This document shows, in pieces, positions 56,277 to 64,000 of a DNA stretch of 64,000 nucleotides; within the stretch, counting starts at the first letter, position 1; every line of letters starts with the position of its first letter. Source of the DNA: Bradyrhizobium sp. CB1650 (GTDB lineage: Bacteria; Pseudomonadota; Alphaproteobacteria; Rhizobiales; Xanthobacteraceae). The notes under the pieces are model-generated. The model did no database searches, was not told where the DNA came from, and saw only the letters and a program-made list of their open reading frames with translations. The position numbers were made by a program, and so were the translations under genes. Where the stretch lies: the NCBI RefSeq assembly GCF_029761915.1, contig NZ_CP121695.1, positions 8,399,501 through 8,463,500 of the forward strand, written 5' to 3'.

Positions 56277-56734
56277 GTCCTGCCGACCGTCGGCCGATCG
56301 TTGTTTGCATGGCATGAAATCGTGGAGTGTGTCCAGCTTCCGACGAGAGGATTTGGAGCATGCGTTCACTGCGACCACTTCAAAAGCCCCCTAAATGCGT
56401 TGCGCAGCTCAGCGGCGCCGTTTGCGTCGTGCCAACGAGCGCGCGCGGAAATGATGCGCTCGGCTCCAGGACATCATCCGTCTGGACAGCCGCCTCCAAT
56501 TCATGCCGGTGCCGCCACTTGAACTTCAGCCGCAGATCACGTGACACCCTGCCGTTCGGAGCTGCGATGCCGCCGATCGGCGCGCGTGCAATCAGTCATC
56601 TGGCACTCGCGAGCGGCCGGCGGCCGGGGCCGCGCGGTCGCAAGGTGACGAACGCCGCGCGTCCCGGTCCCCGCCCATAGGGCAACGCCAGGCCGAAAGC
56701 AGCATAATCGGGCTTCTCGCCGTCCCGGGGGACC

Positions 56735-56839
56735 TCCGGACTGGCGGCTATCCACTTTCATCTCGATGCTCGAACCGCCGCTCGAGGTCACCGTCTCGCC
56801 GCCGTGTGGCGGCGTGAGAACCGGCTGCTGGACTGACGT
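56735..56839 (-). pseudogene. Decayed N-terminal copy of the cupin gene
   Basis: The minus strand reads SVQQPVLTPPHGGETVTSSG then SSIEMKVDSRQSGG, matching residues 2-34 of the cupin at 29069 (VQKPVLT...ELKVESGQSGG). Where the intact gene has AGGAGG...ATG, this copy has CAGGAG and ACG (56839-56837), so the start codon is lost. Homology stops abruptly after the second Gly; the cupin core is missing. Confidence 0.8.
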
Positions 56840-56889
56840 TTGTAGCTCCTGATCGTGTTGAACATGACGAGAGTGGGATCGCAACGCCC

Positions 56890-56935
56890 ACGAGTGAAAT
56901 CACCTCTCGTCATAGGTTCGATAGAAGATCGTTAT
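56890..56935 (-). promoter_or_regulatory. LysR-type operator element, copy E
   Basis: On the minus strand: ATAACGATCTTCTAT (56935-56921), then CGAACCTATGACGAGAGGTG and ATTTCACTCG. It lies about 50-95 bp before the cupin relic. Confidence 0.65.
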
Positions 56936-57676
56936 TGCCGGCTGGCCGCGTGATGCCGTAGCGAGGGATGCCACCTGCCTCTGCAGAGACTCCGAAACCC
57001 GTTGCCGCCCTTGGGCCAATCGAGGTTGCGCATGCCAACGCGCGCCGCCGTCTTTGACTCTGACGCCGCTCCTACGATGGATTTTTCGGCGCGACTTCGC
57101 CGACCGGGCGCCGAACCAGGTAAGAGAGCGAAAGATATCGCGACTTCGCAAATTGGGCAGGACATCAAAAGAAACATTCGCGAATCCGAACTCGGATCTT
57201 GTGGTGGCGACCTAGATAGTGCGCCAAGTGACACTCAGGATTTTTGGATACGCGAACCCTTCTCCGTTTCCTCAGTGGATGCCGACCGGGATCTGTCCAC
57301 GCCTTCAGCGAAGCGTCCATCCGGGTATCGCTGTTGCCGGACTGCCTGGAGGATTGGGCAAGCGAGGACAACGTGGTCCATGTGGTCGATGCGTTCGTTG
57401 AACCGCGCGGCCCGGAGCGATTGTCGACCAAGGTTTTGTCCGTTTGCGCACGCAAAGACCATTTGCGCAAGTGGTCGGCATTGAGGGGGAGCGCCCTAAA
57501 CTTTCGTATCGGTCTCCGGCACCATTTGGATGACGCGACGACTAAACGTTCAATTGAGTTGCTGATCTCAATCGCCCTAGCATGCATGCGTTGGAAAAGC
57601 GCATGGCCTCATGAAGTGCGATCGTCAAAAAAGGATGATCTACTAACAGCTGCGATAAAGCCAAGAGGAGATTACA
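56936..57676. other. Intergenic region with TTCAATTGA element
   Basis: No supported gene in 741 bp. The frames 57002-57484 and 57165-57587 lack domains. Copy 5 of the TTCAATTGA element lies at 57525-57593. Confidence 0.4.
57525..57593 (+). promoter_or_regulatory. TTCAATTGA element, copy 5
   Basis: TTTGGATG (57525-57532), 16 bases, TTCAATTGA (57549-57557), six bases, GATCTCAAT, then GCATGCATGCGTTGG. It lies about 85-150 bp before the zinc-ribbon-like gene. Confidence 0.5.
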
Positions 57677-57898
57677 ATGCCCAACTGCTCCGAAAGTCCT
57701 AGATCCGGTAGTGCCGCGCGATGCGCAGTTTGTGGTGGCAAGTTTGGTCTCGTCCGGCACTACTCATGGCGAACACCTCTTTGTTCCAAGAAGTGCGTCG
57801 ATCGCTTCAGAGCTCGCAGGGAAAGTGACCGCAATTGGGTGGGCTGGCTCCAGATCACCTTCAACCAGCTGCCAGAGAACCGCGCGAGGGTCTCGTGA
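57677..57898 (+). CDS. Small zinc-ribbon-like protein
   Basis: It has 73 residues with AGAGGAG eight bases before the ATG. Two cysteine pairs (CAVCGGKFGLVRHYSWRTPL followed by CSKKC) with 17 residues between them suggest a zinc ribbon. The C-terminus is basic and aromatic (ARRESDRNWVGWLQI). It shares a TGATG overlap with the next gene, so the two are translationally coupled. Possibly a nucleic-acid- or protein-binding adaptor. A TTCAATTGA element lies upstream. Confidence 0.65.
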   Translation: MPNCSESPRSGSAARCAVCGGKFGLVRHYSWRTPLCSKKCVDRFRARRESDRNWVGWLQITFNQLPENRARVS

Positions 57899-58089
57899 TG
57901 GTCCAGATCTCACAACGAGGCAAGGCATATTTAGAGACAGCATGGACTTTGCTCCGCGCAGCCCAAACCATGACCGACTCAGCGATCGCGGGGCACCTTA
58001 AGGACCTTGCCGACTATTACGAGTCGCGGGCTGATAACGCTTCGCATGCTTATGCGGCCAAACATTCGTCCGATAGGCTGAGCGCATGA
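57898..58089 (+). CDS. Small helical protein of 63 residues
   Basis: The ATG overlaps the stop codon of the zinc-ribbon-like gene (TGATG). The product (MVQISQRGKAYLETAWTLLR ... GHLKDLADYYESRADNASHA) is predicted mostly helical and charged. I do not recognise a family. Coupling and length suggest the pair works together, perhaps as a two-protein complex. Confidence 0.6.
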   Translation: MVQISQRGKAYLETAWTLLRAAQTMTDSAIAGHLKDLADYYESRADNASHAYAAKHSSDRLSA

Positions 58090-58189
58090 CCAGTGCGCAG
58101 CTTCAAACATGTTCCTGGAATTTTCGTCGATGCTCGCGAAGAACTCGCGAAGGAGATCAAGGAAAAGGCACTTGGCGCGGGCCTATCAT

Positions 58190-58330
58190 AATTCGAGAAG
58201 CCCACTCCATTTGCGCCGCGCGATCAGCCTTCGATCTTGGGTTCAATGACCTGTCGTACTTCAACAGGGCGCTTCGTCGGCGCTACAGCGCGACACCATC
58301 TGAGATTAGGAATGGCGGGGCGCCCGCGGC
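58190..58330 (+). pseudogene. Relic of an AraC-type regulator
   Basis: SAFDLGFNDLSYFNRALRRR then YSATPSEIR corresponds to the second helix-turn-helix and end of AraC-type regulators. Nothing of the sensor domain precedes it, and no start signal is present. It ends before the MFS gene. Confidence 0.65.
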
Positions 58331-58586
58331 GCATCAGTTTCGCGCCAGAGCACCAAAGACCACGTCCATTTCGTAGAGCCTTCTCTTTGCCAGCTTTGGG
58401 TCAAAATGCGAAAGAACTCAGGTTGAGCAAATCTGGGCACGGCGCAACTTCGCAGATGGGCCAGGAGCCGACCTCGGCGTGAATGAGCAAAAACCGACCT
58501 CGGCGCAATGGGCGAAACCGGCGGTTGCCAACGGTACCCTCGAGGCGCACGCTGACCGCGACAGCCACGCTTCTCGAGCCCCCCAA

Positions 58587-60116
58587 ATGATTGGTTTCAC
58601 ACAACCTCCCTGCGAGGCTAACATTATCCGGGCGACACCAGCCTTTGACGCGACACCGTCGCAAAGACGCAAGCGGCTGACGCTGGCGGCGACCATATTC
58701 GGATCGAGCATGGCATTGGTCGATGGGTCGGTCGTAAATATCGCCCTGCCGACGATTCAGCACGTCTTGCATGCAAGCGTGGCCGCGACCCAATGGATCG
58801 TTAGTGCTTACCTGCTGCTGCTAAGCGCTACGGTGTTGGTTGGAGGGGCGGCTGCCGATCTTTACGGCCGTCGACGCATCTTTGTTTTCGGCATTACGAT
58901 ATTCACCTTGGCCTCCATTACGTGCGGCCTGTCCCCCAACATCACGGTGCTAGTCGCAAGCCGCGCAATCCAAGGGGTTGGCGCCGCGTTCCTCATCCCG
59001 GCGAGCCTCGCGATGTTGGGAGCGACTTTTGACGAGCACGAGCGCAATGATGCGATCGGAGTATGGGCTGGTGTCGGCGCGCTGACCGCCGCCGTCGGCC
59101 CGGTATTGGGCGGCTGGCTCGTCGATCAGGTGTCGTGGCGCGCGATTTTTCTGCTCAATGTGCCGCTGGCGGCCGTCGCGGCGGGACTTGCGAGCTTCGC
59201 AGGCGAAAGCCGAAATGACAACGCAAAATCGTTGGACTGGGCCGGAGCGGCCACGGTCGCCGCCGGTCTGGCCGCGATCACCTGGGGGCTTAACGCCGTT
59301 CCGGCCTCGGGATTTTCTGACAGAACCGTAGTCGGCGCGCTCGGATCGGGATTTCTATTGCTCTTGTTATTTCTCGCAATGGAAGCCCGGCTCGGCGCAC
59401 GAGCAATGATGCCGATATCGCTGTACGGTTCGCGCAGTTTTGCCGCAGCCAACGCATTGACGCTGTTGCTTTATTTTGCGCTAGGCGGTGCGCTGTATTA
59501 TCTGCCGTTTGGCTTGATCCGGCTCGGCGGCTACTCCGCGACACAGGCCGGTGCTGCACTGCTTCCATTTGCTCTCATCATGGGTTTCGGCGCGCAATTC
59601 GCCGGCATGCTTTCCGACCGTTTCGGGCCGCAGCAGTCGCTCACCATCGGACCCGTCATCGCAGGCTGCGGTCTGGCGCTGCTGGCGTTTGCCGATTTCC
59701 GACAATCCTACTTGGCCGGCGCGTTTCCGGCGATCTGCGTATTTGGCATCGGTATGACCATCACGGTCCCGCCGCTGACATCGATGGTAATGTCGTCGGT
59801 GGGTGACGCCCACGCAGGACTCGCTTCGGGCGTCAACAACGCGGTCGCTCGGGTGGCAGGTCTCTTGGCAGTCGCGGCGCTTGGCGCCGTTTTGTTTGCC
59901 AGTTTTTCGTATCATCTTGCCGGTGCGCCGCGGGCACAAGCCAACGAAACGCTGAATGCAATACTGGCGGGACAAGCCGGCATCACCGAAGCCGCAACGG
60001 CCGCGTTCGAACGCGCGCTACGCATAGTGTTACAAGTGGCGGCGCTCTGCTCCTTGCTGGGCGGCATTCTTCTTCGGTTTTGGATCCGACCGATTGGATC
60101 GCAAGCGGCGCGTTGA
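58587..60116 (+). CDS. MFS drug exporter, DHA2 (14-helix) family
   Basis: It has 509 residues from the ATG at 58587; the frame is open to 58479 but the extra residues resemble repeat translation (PTSAQWAKP). Fourteen hydrophobic segments. DHA2 motifs: DGSVVNIALPTIQH near the first helix and LYGRRRIFVFGITIFTLAS with the loop basic residues, later GVGALTAAVGPVLGGWL. It is predicted to export drugs or metabolites by proton antiport across the inner membrane. No regulator adjoins except the AraC relic just upstream. Confidence 0.9.
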   Translation: MIGFTQPPCEANIIRATPAFDATPSQRRKRLTLAATIFGSSMALVDGSVVNIALPTIQHVLHASVAATQWIVSAYLLLLSATVLVGGAAADLYGRRRIFVFGITIFTLASITCGLSPNITVLVASRAIQGVGAAFLIPASLAMLGATFDEHERNDAIGVWAGVGALTAAVGPVLGGWLVDQVSWRAIFLLNVPLAAVAAGLASFAGESRNDNAKSLDWAGAATVAAGLAAITWGLNAVPASGFSDRTVVGALGSGFLLLLLFLAMEARLGARAMMPISLYGSRSFAAANALTLLLYFALGGALYYLPFGLIRLGGYSATQAGAALLPFALIMGFGAQFAGMLSDRFGPQQSLTIGPVIAGCGLALLAFADFRQSYLAGAFPAICVFGIGMTITVPPLTSMVMSSVGDAHAGLASGVNNAVARVAGLLAVAALGAVLFASFSYHLAGAPRAQANETLNAILAGQAGITEAATAAFERALRIVLQVAALCSLLGGILLRFWIRPIGSQAAR

Positions 60117-60233
60117 AAGCGAACACCAAGGCAAATCCGAGTCGGGCGGCGCTTACCGTCGATGGGACAAGCATAGCAGCTCTACGTCGCGCTTAAGGTG
60201 CTCTGCCTGAACAAGGCGAAGGCTGGTCGAACT

Positions 60234-61178
60234 TCATCTCTTCCTGTCCAGAGGGCGGGGCCGAAGGGGGTGACCAATCGGACATTCGAGCGCGGCACGA
60301 TCCCAGCCTCCGAGGTCCGCGGCCGCACGATAGGTGCTTTCCAGAAACGACATGAGCGTCGCCTCCGGATCGCTCGACTTCCTCACAATGTCGTAGGCCA
60401 GGAGATATTCTCCGAGCTTCTGATCGAAATATGCGCCCGTCGGCAAAATCTGTTCGTCGGCAAAGCCGTTCGGAGTGGGATAGGCATAGGAGTAGAAAGC
60501 CGCAAAGTCTGTCCCGCCTCCGCCCGGCCAGAACCCGGCGGATGAGACTTCATCACTGTAGGCTTCGCGCGTCACTTCATCCGGTAACCCCGGTACGCCC
60601 CCCGGGTGAAGCGGAGCAGGACGTCCGGAGAAGCGCGTCACCGCGAGATCGAAGCTGCCCCAAAAGAGATGGACTGGACTGACCTTTCCGGTGAAGCCCG
60701 TTCGAAACCGATGAAAAACACCGTCGATTGCAACCAGGGCCCTGAAGAACCGCGTCGCGGCGTCTGCATCATAGGGGCGGATCTGACGGTCGTCCTGGAA
60801 AGGGATCGGATCAGGGACTTCATTGGGCCGGCCGTCGAATTCCGGTGTGCCGCCGAGACGTCCCACCAGCTCACAGAACCTGGTGTGAAAGTCGGCAACG
60901 GACATCGGCCCGAGCGTCATTTCAACCCTGCGCCCGTCAGAGGCCTCCGCGATCACGATATGGCGGGAGAGATCGAAGGTGATCTCGATACCTGAGGCGT
61001 CTGGAACCAGGGAAGTCGTGAGCCCGCGAGCATTCACGTAGAAAGTCGCGTGCCATGAATGGTTGATCCACGGCGTCCTCGCGAGCCGATACTTGCCGGC
61101 AACTTGGCAATACAAATGAAGCGCGGAACAGGTTTCGCGCCATGTCTCGAAGGGGATTTCCGGCCAGATCGCGCTCAT
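60234..61178 (-). CDS. DUF5996 family protein
   Basis: It has 314 residues. The family signatures are visible: WPEIPFETWRETCSALHLYC, INHSWHATFYVNARGLTTSL, then FWGSFDLAVTRFSGR and YAYPTPNGFADEQI. DUF5996 proteins are soluble, widespread in bacteria and of unknown function. A histidine cluster around the centre could bind metal, but this is not established. It is convergent with the MFS gene and 117 bp from its end. Confidence 0.85.
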   Translation of the reverse strand: MSAIWPEIPFETWRETCSALHLYCQVAGKYRLARTPWINHSWHATFYVNARGLTTSLVPDASGIEITFDLSRHIVIAEASDGRRVEMTLGPMSVADFHTRFCELVGRLGGTPEFDGRPNEVPDPIPFQDDRQIRPYDADAATRFFRALVAIDGVFHRFRTGFTGKVSPVHLFWGSFDLAVTRFSGRPAPLHPGGVPGLPDEVTREAYSDEVSSAGFWPGGGGTDFAAFYSYAYPTPNGFADEQILPTGAYFDQKLGEYLLAYDIVRKSSDPEATLMSFLESTYRAAADLGGWDRAALECPIGHPLRPRPLDRKR

Positions 61179-61600
61179 GGCGTTTCCTTCCTTTGTGTTT
61201 GGTCGCCCGGACGAGGCGCTCGTATCTTATTTCAGTATCTTATTTCACATATGAGCCTTGACGGTGGCGCGTCGGCAAGTTCGAGCGAAAGCGAAGACCC
61301 TCGCGGACCCGGTGAAAGAGGCACCCGCAGGAGAGTCAGCATAGCGCCGACGCGGAGCGGCGGGACCCGGACCGAGTGCAGTCGTGAGACCGGTTAAAAA
61401 GGCACCCGAGCTCGAGCAGTGATAGCGACGCCGGAATGCAATGACGACGCGACCCGTGAGCGAGTTCCTCCGGCGAGCGACTCAATGCGGCTTCACGTCT
61501 GCTTGGTATCAATTTTGCTTTTGTGATAACGTCTCACTCGTGCCATGTCTATGCACGGCGTGGGCATGTTCACCGAGAGCCAATTCTTACAGAGGACGAC
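61179..61600. other. Intergenic region
   Basis: No supported gene in 422 bp; the promoter of the lysine-rich peptide should be in its right part. Confidence 0.4.
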
Positions 61601-61687
61601 ATGGCCAAGAAAGCGAAGAAGGCAAAGAAGACCGCGAAGGCAGCTACCAAGAAGGTGGCAAAGAAGACTTCAAAGAAAAAGAAGTAG
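61601..61687 (+). CDS. Lysine-rich 28-residue peptide (histone-H1-like tail)
   Basis: MAKKAKKAKKTAKAATKKVA then KKTSKKKK: half the residues are lysine. AGAGGA lies eight bases before the ATG. Such peptides resemble the tails of bacterial histone-like and DUF-type nucleoid proteins and could bind nucleic acid. A strong terminator follows 121 bp downstream. Confidence 0.6.
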   Translation: MAKKAKKAKKTAKAATKKVAKKTSKKKK

Positions 61688-61807
61688 TCGTATCGGCTAC
61701 TGACCTATTGCCGCCTCCGGGTCGCGACCCGGATGAAGAGCGAGACCTCCCAAAGGATATGAAACGTCCTTTGCAGCCGTTTGGTATCGCGGCAAGCTAA
61801 GATAAGG

Positions 61808-61855
61808 CCGGACCTTTGTGCAGGTGGCTGCTGCATAAAGGTCCGGTTTCGTTTC
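61808..61855 (+). terminator. Intrinsic terminator
   Basis: CCGGACCTTT (61808-61817) pairs with AAAGGTCCGG (61837-61846) and is followed by TTTCGTTT. Inner GCAG/CTGC can extend the stem. It would end the lysine-rich peptide transcript. Confidence 0.75.
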
Positions 61856-62178
61856 TGCTCCGCGAGGGCGTGATCTGCTCGTGCGCGAGGGATCGACTCG
61901 CAAGGCCGAGACGCTCCGCGGCTCGGTTCGAGAGAGCCCGGTGCGGCGACAGCCGCACGCGCTAAACGGACAAGGAGCGACCACCAGAGCTCGGACGTCT
62001 GAAGTATTGGAAAAATGGTTTCTTCAGTTCGTTCTTGCCCACCCTAGCACCTCGCCAAGCTGAAAATTCAGCCTTCGAAAAACCACGAGATCCCACGATC
62101 CCGAATCCCAGTCGTGTGTTAGCGATGGGGAACGTCTGCGGGACTAAACGATTCGTCTCAGCGTGGGAGAACCTTTCA
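61856..62178. other. Intergenic region
   Basis: No supported gene in 323 bp. The frame of the following gene is open from 62035, but the family-like part begins at 62179. Confidence 0.4.
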
Positions 62179-62457
62179 ATGCTGATGACCAAGCAGAGAC
62201 GGCCGGCGATCCGCACCCTGCGCGGTTGGGCGATCAACGTGCTGAACGAAGCCGGCGCCATCCGGGAGTGCGAGGAGCACGGTTGGATGCAAGATCGCGC
62301 CGATCCGCATGCACGAGAGCGCGCCTTCGATATGGCCCGTCAGGACCCGCCAGCAGACGTCTCCCCTCAAGCAGCGGAGGCCGCAATTCGCGACGTGCTG
62401 GACTCGATTGGTGATAGCTGCCCAGAATGCGCCCCTGACGAGGAGGACCGACGCTAA
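62179..62457 (+). CDS. Conserved-looking small protein of 92 residues
   Basis: From the ATG at 62179: MLMTKQRRPAIRTLRGWAIN, a helical middle, then HGWMQDRADPHARERAFDMA, QDPPADVSPQAAEAAIRDVL and a CxxC-containing acidic tail (DSCPECAPDEEDRR). Composition is protein-like. I recognise no family; the last part may bind metal. It converges on the DUF3606 gene. Confidence 0.55.
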   Translation: MLMTKQRRPAIRTLRGWAINVLNEAGAIRECEEHGWMQDRADPHARERAFDMARQDPPADVSPQAAEAAIRDVLDSIGDSCPECAPDEEDRR

Positions 62458-62482
62458 ACATCGACGCGAGCCCGTCTCCGAG

Positions 62483-62671
62483 TCAGCGGCCTAGCCGTTT
62501 CTCCACACGCTTGCGCGCGTTGCCGACCTTTTTGACGGCCTTTTTCACCGCCGGTGCCGACTTTCCGGTCTTCTTCGCCTCGTACCGAACTTCGTAGTCC
62601 TGCCCGCCTGCCACCCGCGCCCGGTCCTGCTTTCGTCCGCGCGCCGTTTTGCTCTTCTTCGCTACCGCCAT
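62483..62671 (-). CDS. DUF3606-type small protein
   Basis: It starts at the ATG at 62671, with AGGAGG at ideal spacing; the frame is open 21 bases further. Sixty-two residues: a basic N-terminus (MAVAKKSKTARGRKQDRA), then YEVRYEAKKTGKSAPAVKKA and VKKVGNARKRVEKRLGR, the helical DUF3606 pattern. Small stress-linked DNA-associated proteins are common in this family in rhizobia, but the role is not established. It diverges from the ligase gene, and their starts are 104 bp apart. Confidence 0.8.
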   Translation of the reverse strand: MAVAKKSKTARGRKQDRARVAGGQDYEVRYEAKKTGKSAPAVKKAVKKVGNARKRVEKRLGR

Positions 62672-62775
62672 GGGTGCCTCCTGTTGTGACATCGAAGCAA
62701 CGCGACAAGGATTCGCAGGTTCCGGAACGATTCGAACTGTGCCAATTTGAATCGGCTGTAGCGTGGAGTTCTTCA

Positions 62776-63693
62776 GTGGCGTTTCAGCGTCAAAAGCCGG
62801 CGGCCATCGGCGTCAAGGCGCCCTTCCCCGGCTTCATCGAACCGGCCCTGGCCACCTCGATCGAAAAGGTGCCATCCGGAGAGCGGTGGATTCACGAAAT
62901 CAAGTTCGACGGCTACCGTGTTCAGGTCCATCTGGCCAACGAGACGGCGAAGATCTTCACCCGGCGCGGCCACGATTGGACGCATCGCTTCAAGAAGGTC
63001 GCTCATGATGCCTGGCGGATCAAGGCGAACTCGGCGGTGGTGGAGGGCGAGATCGTGGTACCTGCCGCCGACGGCACGACCGACTTCTCGGTTCTGCAGA
63101 ACGAGCTCAAGGGCAAGTCGAAGAGCATCGTGCTCGTCGCGTTCGATCTGCTCTATCTGAACGGCCGAGATATCCGGAAGCTACCGCTCCTTCAGCGCAA
63201 AGCCGAACTCAAGAAGATTCTAAGCGGCACCGACATTCAGTTCAGCGAAAGCTTCGAGATAGACGGCCGCGAGATGTTCGCGCACGCCTGCAAGCTCGGC
63301 CTCGAAGGCGTCGTCTCGAAGGTCCGGGGCAGCGCCTATCCAACGGGACGCACGAATGATTGGGTCAAAAAGACCTGCGTACAGCGTGAGACGTTGACCA
63401 TTGCCGGCTTCGCACTCGATGGGACGAAGTGGGACGGCATCTACGTCGGCCGGCGCAAGGGCGACGATCTAGTCTACGCCGGCAAAGTCGACCACGGCTT
63501 CGACAAGGTCTCGGCCGCAGATCTGCAGAAACGGCTTAAACCCCTCCGAAAGACCCAACCATATACCAAGCGCATCGGTCACAAGGGCATCTGGGTCGAA
63601 CCCAAGCTTCTGGCCGAGATCGAGTATCGCGCGAAGTCGGCCGAGGGAAAGGTTCGCCACCCCTTCTTCCGGGGCCTGCGGGAGGACCTGTGA
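62776..63693 (+). CDS. ATP-dependent DNA ligase (LigD ligase-domain type)
   Basis: It has 305 residues from the GTG at 62776; the frame is open to 62554 but the upstream residues are unlike the family. The adenylation motif is EIKFDGYRVQVH with active Lys43. Other nucleotidyltransferase motifs: FTRRGHDWTHRF, VVEGEIVVPAADG, FDLLYLNGRD and GLEGVVSKVRG, then the OB-fold region YVGRRKGDDLVYAGKVDHGF. This is the stand-alone ligase module used in non-homologous end-joining by rhizobia. No Ku or primase domain is visible in the window. Confidence 0.93.
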   Translation: MAFQRQKPAAIGVKAPFPGFIEPALATSIEKVPSGERWIHEIKFDGYRVQVHLANETAKIFTRRGHDWTHRFKKVAHDAWRIKANSAVVEGEIVVPAADGTTDFSVLQNELKGKSKSIVLVAFDLLYLNGRDIRKLPLLQRKAELKKILSGTDIQFSESFEIDGREMFAHACKLGLEGVVSKVRGSAYPTGRTNDWVKKTCVQRETLTIAGFALDGTKWDGIYVGRRKGDDLVYAGKVDHGFDKVSAADLQKRLKPLRKTQPYTKRIGHKGIWVEPKLLAEIEYRAKSAEGKVRHPFFRGLREDL

Positions 63694-63858
63694 TGGATGC
63701 GTTCGATCGCTTCTGGCAGTGGGCGAACAAGCCCCCGAAAGTCCGCTGACGATTCCGGCCGAGCTGCATCAAGCGGTCTGGAGCTCGCTCCCGAGGACCG
63801 AGGGGACCGCACCACGGTGAACCGAGCCGCAGCGCGCGCACCAGACCCCGAACGATAA
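63693..63858 (+). pseudogene. Frameshifted small gene behind the ligase
   Basis: The first 14 codons (MDAFDRFWQWANKP) share an ATG with the ligase stop (TGATG). After a frameshift it continues ESPLTIPAELHQAV, and after another LELAPEDRGDRTTVNRAAAR to a TAA at 63858. The three pieces in order resemble a small helical protein of about 55 residues; the two shifts indicate decay. Confidence 0.6.
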
Positions 63859-64000
63859 TCGCTTGACGGCAACCCTTTGCCTTCCCTCGGTGCCGCCGAG
63901 CAAGAACTGCCAAGAAACTAACTCCGCGCACGCTGCAGCGCAGCTTCCAATCGCTCCCTCTCCTTATTCCAGCGATCGTCTTCGGTTTGCGATCTCTTCG

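Noticed and set aside
1..64000. tRNA, rRNA and CRISPR arrays
   Set aside because: I looked for cloverleaf arms, rRNA segments and regularly spaced repeats and saw none.

Overview
The window looks like chromosomal DNA of an alphaproteobacterium of the Bradyrhizobium type. Pointers are 5-aminolevulinate synthase (the Shemin route to heme), a complete system I cytochrome c maturation set, FixJ-like response regulators, P460-type cytochromes, an AGCATGATCCGG-type palindromic repeat, and a mosaic of intact genes and many decayed ones. All functions below were read from the sequence; no database search was run.

Layout. 1-10.9 kb: two tandem P460 cytochromes (minus strand), hemA, ccmA and ccmB (plus strand), then a convergent minus-strand operon ccmC - (ccmD-ccmG fused) - ccmI - ccmE - ccmF - ccmH. 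This is a heme supply and cytochrome c assembly block. 11-24.6 kb: sensory and regulatory genes, namely a 53-residue protein, two AraC-type regulators, two response regulators, a sulfite-oxidase-like molybdoenzyme, a PAS protein, a globin, an IS1182-type transposase relic and a 1618-residue Ser/Thr kinase-ATPase-GAF-PAS-histidine kinase. 25-47 kb: a LysR regulator followed by a loose detoxification and redox region (cupin, RidA, quinone oxidoreductase, monooxygenase-like protein, AhpD-like protein with nitroreductase, GMC oxidoreductase, Dps, glutathione reductase, a Crp-type regulator), with at least four decayed genes among them. 47-58.5 kb: a permuted papain-fold protein, an MHYT histidine kinase, a cyclopropane-synthase-like methyltransferase, a DUF3788 protein, a second LysR and several very small genes. 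58.6-64 kb: an MFS exporter, a DUF5996 protein, a lysine-rich peptide, a DUF3606 protein and an ATP-dependent DNA ligase.

The most interesting signal lies between the genes. One conserved ~50-bp element (an ATAACGATCG-type core, then ATCGAnTCTAT and AGGTnATT) precedes a secreted protein, RidA, a quinone oxidoreductase, a nitroreductase operon, a GMC oxidoreductase and two gene relics, always in the same orientation to the gene. It resembles a LysR-type operator and would define a regulon. A second element with fixed internal spacing (TTTGGATG-N17-TTCAATTGA-N6-GATCGCGAT) occurs five times, mostly upstream of tiny unannotated-looking genes and once before the methyltransferase. Two relics keep the first operator while their coding sequence has rotted. 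One is a cupin whose ATG became ACG; the other is a secreted protein with its signal peptide deleted. Each has an intact paralogue elsewhere in the window.
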